A stretch of DNA of 64,000 nt from Lysobacteraceae bacterium (GTDB taxonomy: Bacteria > Bdellovibrionota > UBA1018 > JAGTJX01), in the NCBI GenBank assembly GCA_023657465.1, contig JAGTJX010000001.1, positions 834,358-898,357 on the forward strand. Direction: 5' to 3'. The position numbers were made by a program, and so were the translations under genes. Shown here one piece after another: positions 59,375-64,000 of the stretch. Under the pieces are notes generated by a model that ran no database searches, was not told the DNA's origin, and saw nothing but the letters and a program-made list of their open reading frames with translations. Position 1 is the stretch's first letter; each line of letters begins with the position of its first letter.

Positions 59375-61018
59375 TTATTTTACCTCCTTCGTTTTACCGG
59401 TGAAAGTAAACTTCCAGACTTGCGAAGAACTATCAGTAGCAAGAATTTCTTCAGGTGAGAGTTTTTGAACTCCAACCAGTGTCCGACCGATAATCTGACC
59501 TAACTTCTCTCCCATTTCTAAGCTCTTGACTTGGAATGCTACTTTTACTTCTTGAGTGACGTTGGGGATGAATGAACTCTGAGTGGATGAGCCTACTTGA
59601 AAATGAACAAGATCAGCTGCCATCGATCTGGGGAGCTGACCAGAAATATCTTTGAGATAATTGATGGGAGTCTGTGGATTGGGTGCAGAGAGTTTTGCAA
59701 GTTCTCTATTTAAGTTGATTTGTTTTTGAAGTTTGTTTTTTAATTCAACTGAGTTTGAAAGATAGGCTTTGATTTGGGTTCTGGTAACTGATCCATAGTA
59801 GTCTTTCAAGCTGCGTTCAAGTTTCATATCTAGGTCTTTGATTTGAGATTCGTAAGAGAAGATCTGTACGTTGAAACTAATGAATGCGGCTACCATTACT
59901 GAGAGCGCACTCCATGCAATAGTCTGATAAGCGCCCCAGTTAATCAGAGACTTGGCGCCAGCTTTTGCAAATTCCTTTTTACGGAATTGAATCGGCTTGA
60001 TTCGATCGAGGGCTACTAGACTGAGTGCTGCTCCAGCAGCAAGTGAGAGAGCTGCATCGGATTGTTCGTTGTAACTCACTCCTGAATTAGAGAGTCTGCT
60101 CAATGATTGGAGTGGAGTCGTTGGAACTTGAAACTCATTCTCGATGAAGGAGTTAAGCCCTGGAAGTTGTGATGGACCTCCAGAGAGATAAATTTGATGA
60201 GTAGATTGGTGGGTCACTCCTCTGATTGAGAAGAGTGTTTTCTTAATTTCCTGAATGAGTGATTCACATGACTTTACAATTTCGATTGAGAGCTCTCTTT
60301 GCTCAGGAGTTGCGGCTGCTTCTTGTTCTGCGTTTAACCAATACCCACTCGCTGTTTTAACTTGTTCGGCTTCTTCACGAGTGATCTGGTAGATCGCAGC
60401 TAGGTTCTTCGTGATCGTCTCTCCGCCCCATGCAATTTCTTTGCAGAAAACTGGCTGACCATTCCAATGACAGTAGAAGACAGTGCGTGTTTTTCCTGTA
60501 TGAATAAGAAGAACTGGTTTTTGTTGAGTTGCAGGATCGAGACTACGATTGAGGAGTGCACAGAACAACCAAGACTCACTTGTTACAGTGTCGGGATCAA
60601 ATTCTGTTTTATTGAGTCCATCTAAATAATGGGTCAGGTGCTCCTTGAGTGTAGCGGAAACATGGATCTGAGTGGAGTTGTTGTTGTGACTGAGAGTACA
60701 GAAATCATAAACTGCATTTTCTAAGTCAAAAGGAAGATCATCTTCGAGTTCAAAAGCAATACCTGCGATGATTGCTTTTCGATCTTTTGTAGGAAGAGAG
60801 AGATTCCTGGTGGTGACTAATCCAGAAGGCATAGCGGTGATGATTCTATCGGGCTTCTTCTGGATCTTTGTAGCCAATTGACCTAAGAGGTACTCATTTG
60901 AGACATCCTGTTGTCTCAAAATTTCATGATATTCATGCACTTCGTAACGATTGAACGCGCTATCGATTTCAACTGCTTTGAGTGAATGCTGTCCTAAGTC
61001 GATCGATAAGATTCTCAT
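59375..61018 (-). CDS. gspL: Type II secretion protein GspL (PilM-PilN-like fusion)
   Basis: The 547-residue protein has an actin-like/PilM cytoplasmic domain (about 1-330; 'ILSIDLGQHSLKAVEID', 'ILLIHTGKTRTVFYCHW', 'YLSGGPSQLPGLNSFIE'), one membrane helix (about 362-382) and a periplasmic PilN-like domain. This is the GspL layout; GspL links the GspE ATPase to GspM. It lies 10 bases after gspK, with GGAGACA as ribosome site. Confidence 0.85.
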   Translation of the reverse strand: MRILSIDLGQHSLKAVEIDSAFNRYEVHEYHEILRQQDVSNEYLLGQLATKIQKKPDRIITAMPSGLVTTRNLSLPTKDRKAIIAGIAFELEDDLPFDLENAVYDFCTLSHNNNSTQIHVSATLKEHLTHYLDGLNKTEFDPDTVTSESWLFCALLNRSLDPATQQKPVLLIHTGKTRTVFYCHWNGQPVFCKEIAWGGETITKNLAAIYQITREEAEQVKTASGYWLNAEQEAAATPEQRELSIEIVKSCESLIQEIKKTLFSIRGVTHQSTHQIYLSGGPSQLPGLNSFIENEFQVPTTPLQSLSRLSNSGVSYNEQSDAALSLAAGAALSLVALDRIKPIQFRKKEFAKAGAKSLINWGAYQTIAWSALSVMVAAFISFNVQIFSYESQIKDLDMKLERSLKDYYGSVTRTQIKAYLSNSVELKNKLQKQINLNRELAKLSAPNPQTPINYLKDISGQLPRSMAADLVHFQVGSSTQSSFIPNVTQEVKVAFQVKSLEMGEKLGQIIGRTLVGVQKLSPEEILATDSSSQVWKFTFTGKTKEVK

Positions 61019-61028
61019 AGTTTGTCTC

Positions 61029-62339
61029 CTAAAATACTCTCATAAAAGTTATTTTTAAACCAGATTGACCTCTGATGACGATTCCATCAGTACCTACAGG
61101 AAGTGTTCCTGAAGCTGAAGGTGTTGATGTGGGCGCTTTTGTGTCATTTTCACTGAGTTCCACCCAAGCTTGGATGATTCTTGAGGTTCCACCGATTTTA
61201 GCCGTCACTGTAATTCTGAAGGTTTTCTCTTCAATGAGAAGTTGAATGTTTCTTTTCTCAAAACTCTTCTTCAGCTCAGTCACTGCGCTCTCATTGCCTC
61301 TGAATGTGCCTGTATTGTCTTGTAACCATAGGTAGAAATCATCAGTATTCCTGAACTTATTGTCTTTATCAGTTGCATCTCTGAATTTAAAAAACTCTGC
61401 GACTTCTTCCTTGGTCAATTGAGGAACGAGTGAGCTCAGTGTCTCTGATCTCATTGTGTTGATGTGGACTCCTGGAGTGAGACTTGTTGTCAGTGCACCA
61501 CTGAGTAAGTCATAGAGTGCATCGTCAACTTCTGGGAGGAGTCTCAGCTCTGAGAGTGAATAAAACGGTGCTTTCTTAGGCGTGATGTCATCGCGTTTGG
61601 GTCTCCTTGATTCATAAGTAGTGTCTGCCCAATTCACAATGCTATCCATCAAGTCTTCAACCTTCAGCTCTCTGTAGAGATCAGCGAAGTCTCGGTCATC
61701 TCTAAACTTTGCGTAGAGGAGTTGAGCGAGATAATCTTGTAAACTCTGTCTAGCAGTCTCTACATTGAATGTCGGTGTGGGTGAAGGAGTTGGCTTCACG
61801 TTTGGATCTTGAGTGTCATTTTCGTTATTTGCTGAGCCTCCACCTGAGTTGTTAGGTGGGGAAGGTGAAGGGGTAGGTAGCGCGTACGCATAAGACTTTA
61901 AGATGGAGTTGAGATTATACTTAGATGATTCTCCTTCAACGAGCGCAGAGAAAGTTCCTTCTAGATTAGATTCTTTGGTGAATTTCTCGATGCTATCTTT
62001 TTGAGTAGCAGTTATTCCTGGAATGTCTGAGGGTATCGGATAGAAAAGCGGAAAGCTCCATACCTTGTCCGTTACTGAAGTCGGAACACTGTCTACTCCA
62101 TTCCCTTTTAAGTAAGCTTTAATGATCTGATAAGCTTTGAGTCTTAAAAGTGATATTTTAAAACCACTCTTAGCAAGGTAGTAAGCTTTCAATTGATCGA
62201 GACCTTCGTATGCGATGCGCTTATTTACTTGTCCTACATAAACGAATTCAGTCACTAGAACTGAGAGAATACTCATTGCAGCGAGAACAATGAAGAGTGC
62301 GACACCCGATTGTTTCTTACGTGCTTGGAAAGATGCCAT
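61029..62339 (-). CDS. gspK: Type II secretion minor pseudopilin GspK
   Basis: The 436-residue protein has a prepilin N-terminus 'KKQSGVALFIVLAAMSILS', cleaved after Gly and lacking Glu5, which is typical of GspK. The SAM-like helical insertion and large globular region follow. A Pro/Ser/Asn-rich loop (about 150-190, 'PSPSPPNNSGGGSANNEN') is unusual. GspK caps the pseudopilus tip with I and J. It overlaps gspJ by 23 bases. Confidence 0.88.
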   Translation of the reverse strand: MASFQARKKQSGVALFIVLAAMSILSVLVTEFVYVGQVNKRIAYEGLDQLKAYYLAKSGFKISLLRLKAYQIIKAYLKGNGVDSVPTSVTDKVWSFPLFYPIPSDIPGITATQKDSIEKFTKESNLEGTFSALVEGESSKYNLNSILKSYAYALPTPSPSPPNNSGGGSANNENDTQDPNVKPTPSPTPTFNVETARQSLQDYLAQLLYAKFRDDRDFADLYRELKVEDLMDSIVNWADTTYESRRPKRDDITPKKAPFYSLSELRLLPEVDDALYDLLSGALTTSLTPGVHINTMRSETLSSLVPQLTKEEVAEFFKFRDATDKDNKFRNTDDFYLWLQDNTGTFRGNESAVTELKKSFEKRNIQLLIEEKTFRITVTAKIGGTSRIIQAWVELSENDTKAPTSTPSASGTLPVGTDGIVIRGQSGLKITFMRVF

Positions 62340-63072
62340 GAATTGGTTCCTCCAAACGGTAATGATAGCGACCTTGGAAACTGAGTTGTCTTGGGCCTAC
62401 AACTTCAAGCAGTAGCTCTACGGTATCGGGGAAGTGGTTTTTGTATTCATTCGCTTCTGTGTCCCAAGAGCGCTGCCAAATGTCTTTGCCTCTTTGAAAG
62501 TATTTGAAGCTTCCTGATTTAATTCCTGAGAGGATTTTGTAAGTCTTGTCTGTCTTGCGTTCATCTCCATCTACTTCGAATGCATTGGTGTTCACGGTGC
62601 GAAAAAGAGCAAGTGTTCCTTCTTGTCCCTCAGCAGGCTTCGGATCAGGCTCTAAATTATAAGTGATTTTTGCGAAGAGAGATTCTCTAGAGTCCTTGTA
62701 AACTCGTTCATGTGAAGAAGTGATGAAGCTCATTTTCTTTTCTTGACCTTGGAATCTTGAGTTTCTGATTCCAGCTTCATCAAGGGCAGGACCCCAAAAA
62801 GGCCCTGGGTTAGGAGCGGATTGAGTGAATGGAGTTTGTCCCTCACCTGTTTTAGCTTTAATCATCATCATAAGTGGGGAGAAGACATGAGTGATGTCGC
62901 GCTCCACTACGTTCATCGCGAGTTTAATACCATTGTGGAATTCGCCTTCAACCGAGAGGTCTTCTCTGAGCTGGAAACTCTTTGTCGTCGTCTGAGTGAC
63001 CATGATGCTGATCAGTGCGAGGATCGCTATTGAGATCATGACTTCAATCAGAGAGAATCCTTTTCTATTCAT
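62317..63072 (-). CDS. gspJ: Type II secretion minor pseudopilin GspJ
   Basis: The 251-residue protein has the prepilin N-terminus 'RKGFSLIEVMISIAILALIS' with Glu5 and a long C-terminal beta-rich domain (E. coli-type GspJ is ~200, so this is slightly larger). It is placed between gspI and gspK with overlaps of 8 and 23 bases. Confidence 0.85.
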   Translation of the reverse strand: MNRKGFSLIEVMISIAILALISIMVTQTTTKSFQLREDLSVEGEFHNGIKLAMNVVERDITHVFSPLMMMIKAKTGEGQTPFTQSAPNPGPFWGPALDEAGIRNSRFQGQEKKMSFITSSHERVYKDSRESLFAKITYNLEPDPKPAEGQEGTLALFRTVNTNAFEVDGDERKTDKTYKILSGIKSGSFKYFQRGKDIWQRSWDTEANEYKNHFPDTVELLLEVVGPRQLSFQGRYHYRLEEPIHGIFPST

Positions 63073-63565
63073 TGATCGAGAACTCCTGATTGAGATTCAC
63101 CCAATAAGTAGAGAGAGAAACTTTGTATTCGTATTTTGAACCCCAAGCTACAGTCACGGTGACTTCTCGAATCGCTTGAGTGAGGAATTTCGTGATTAGT
63201 TTCGTTACTCTTTCAATCATTTGATTGCTCTGAGCTTGCTCTGGATCTGTTGAGTTCTGGCCGAAGGAGAGCTGAGGGAATTTAATTTCCTTGATCACAC
63301 GAGAACATTGATACTCTTCGTAGGGCTCTTGGCACTTACTTACTTTTTCCTTAGAGACCTCTGTGAAGGCTCGTCCTTCGAACTCATGCTCTGTATCAAT
63401 CATGTAGTTTTTGAGCAACATGGTGACGAGATTAGTTTCTTTAGATTGGCGGATCGCCTTGCTGCTGTCAGATTGAATTTGAAAAATAGAGGTAAACGCT
63501 ATCGTCATGATGGCAAGAGCGATCATGACTTCGATGAGAGTGAATCCTGAGTTACTTTTTGACAT
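63065..63565 (-). CDS. gspI: Type II secretion minor pseudopilin GspI
   Basis: The 166-residue protein has the prepilin motif 'SNSGFTLIEVMIALAIMTIA' with Glu5. 'NLVTMLLKNYMIDTE' matches the GspI 'A..LA.......' helix end. Two Cys ('KCQEPYEEYQC') lie in the middle, unusual for the family. It overlaps gspH by 14 and gspJ by 8 bases. Confidence 0.85.
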   Translation of the reverse strand: MSKSNSGFTLIEVMIALAIMTIAFTSIFQIQSDSSKAIRQSKETNLVTMLLKNYMIDTEHEFEGRAFTEVSKEKVSKCQEPYEEYQCSRVIKEIKFPQLSFGQNSTDPEQAQSNQMIERVTKLITKFLTQAIREVTVTVAWGSKYEYKVSLSTYWVNLNQEFSINE

Positions 63566-64000
63566 TGGGGAATACCTCTTGCAACTCTACATAGCGCTCA
63601 TCATATGTGGTTTTGCCAAGGAAAGTAGAAATGCTGAGACTCATTTTCTGATTCGAGCTGTTGGTCAAATGAATGAGTGTTTGCTCAGTCACTCCATGTG
63701 GGAAGAAGTGCGTATAGACTTTACCTTGAATGACGGGAGTCTTGTACTGCTCAGTAAAGACATCTTCAAACTTCACACCATTAGGGAGAGATTTTTTCTT
63801 CCTAGTGATTGTTTTCTCAATAGAAAATTGTGAAGGGGCTTCCTTTTCGTCCGTCTTTAGAAGCTTCTTTTTTCTTTCTTCTTTTTCTTTGGACTCACTT
63901 GTATCTAGGAGTGAGGTCTCGGGTCCTGATTCCACCCAGTATTCTTGGGAATCAAGATCATACACTAGTCTGTGTACTCTTCTCGTCACCACAGATGCAT
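63552..64000 (-). CDS. gspH: GspH-like pseudopilin, N-terminus outside window
   Basis: The frame is open to the window edge (base 64000), so the GTG at 63992 is not necessarily the start and the prepilin N-terminus is missing. The visible ~146 residues contain the GspH-type strands ('RLVYDLDSQEYWVESG', 'IHLTNSSNQKMSLSIST') and a Lys/Glu-rich loop of about 40 residues. It is assigned by position ahead of gspI-J-K; GspG is the other possibility, but its calcium-loop signature is absent. Confidence 0.6.
   Translation of the reverse strand, partial: ASVVTRRVHRLVYDLDSQEYWVESGPETSLLDTSESKEKEERKKKLLKTDEKEAPSQFSIEKTITRKKKSLPNGVKFEDVFTEQYKTPVIQGKVYTHFFPHGVTEQTLIHLTNSSNQKMSLSISTFLGKTTYDERYVELQEVFPNVKK

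Noticed and set aside
1-64000. CRISPR arrays, tRNA or rRNA genes
   Set aside because: No regularly spaced repeats, cloverleaf-like segments or rRNA-like conserved stretches were seen on reading through.

Overview
The window looks like a chromosome segment of a Bdellovibrio-like bacterium (Bdellovibrionota). This is inferred from gene content, not from a marker gene. GC is in the low-to-mid 40s by eye and genes are tightly packed with many ATGA/TGATG overlaps. Pointers are a Flp (Tad) pilus locus tied to FHA proteins, an HD-GYP protein without the usual Tyr, a large nucleoside-salvage operon, a myxobacteria/Bdellovibrio-type type II secretion block, and many small exported proteins and proteases. 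No rRNA, tRNA or CRISPR array was seen.

Bases 1-15.9 kb hold a Flp/Tad pilus locus. First come tadC (5' end outside), a DUF192 gene, three FHA proteins and a degenerate PP2C-like protein, all overlapping. A new promoter at 6900-6929 then drives three Flp-type pilins, two TadE-like pseudopilins, CpaB, the CpaC secretin, a CpaE-CpaF fusion, TadB and an exported Rhs-like YD-repeat protein, ending at an intrinsic terminator. Bases 16-18.4 kb hold two tiny exported proteins behind a sigma-54-type promoter, an exported coiled-coil protein and an astacin-like protease.

Bases 18.5-22.7 kb are accessory. They hold a stand-alone RNA polymerase alpha-CTD-like protein followed by an RNA that can fold as an ideal H-type pseudoknot plus a GNRA hairpin. 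Next are an exported protein, an IS3-type element whose transposase lacks its catalytic Glu, a decayed peroxiredoxin gene and an AAA/DUF4143 ATPase behind a palindromic operator.

Bases 22.7-32.2 kb (minus strand) are housekeeping: a FlhG/MinD-type ATPase, a J-like/RodZ-like fusion, rluD, pgeF, lon, two CNNM/CBS proteins, a CheY-like regulator and two unknowns. Bases 32.2-40.4 kb mix a dolichol-kinase-like enzyme, exported unknowns, a glutamate-dehydrogenase-family enzyme, ddl, two Cys-containing small peptides, a clan-CD (caspase/legumain-like) peptidase and an SDR protein. Bases 40.4-46.2 kb are a deo operon (deoC-deoB-deoA-punA-cdd-amidohydrolase), suited to consuming nucleosides from DNA and RNA breakdown.

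Bases 46.3-51.4 kb hold RNase E (S1 domain split by a low-complexity insert, structured leader), prmA and an HD-GYP-type protein. Bases 51.4-56.5 kb (minus) hold an EF-hand-like lipoprotein, two probable outer-membrane proteins and a small exported protein. Bases 56.5-64 kb (minus) are gspH-I-J-K-L-M-N, then a polyprenyl synthase and oligoribonuclease; gspH runs off the right edge. Several genes have a -10 box only 6-9 nt before ATG, suggesting recurrent leaderless mRNAs.
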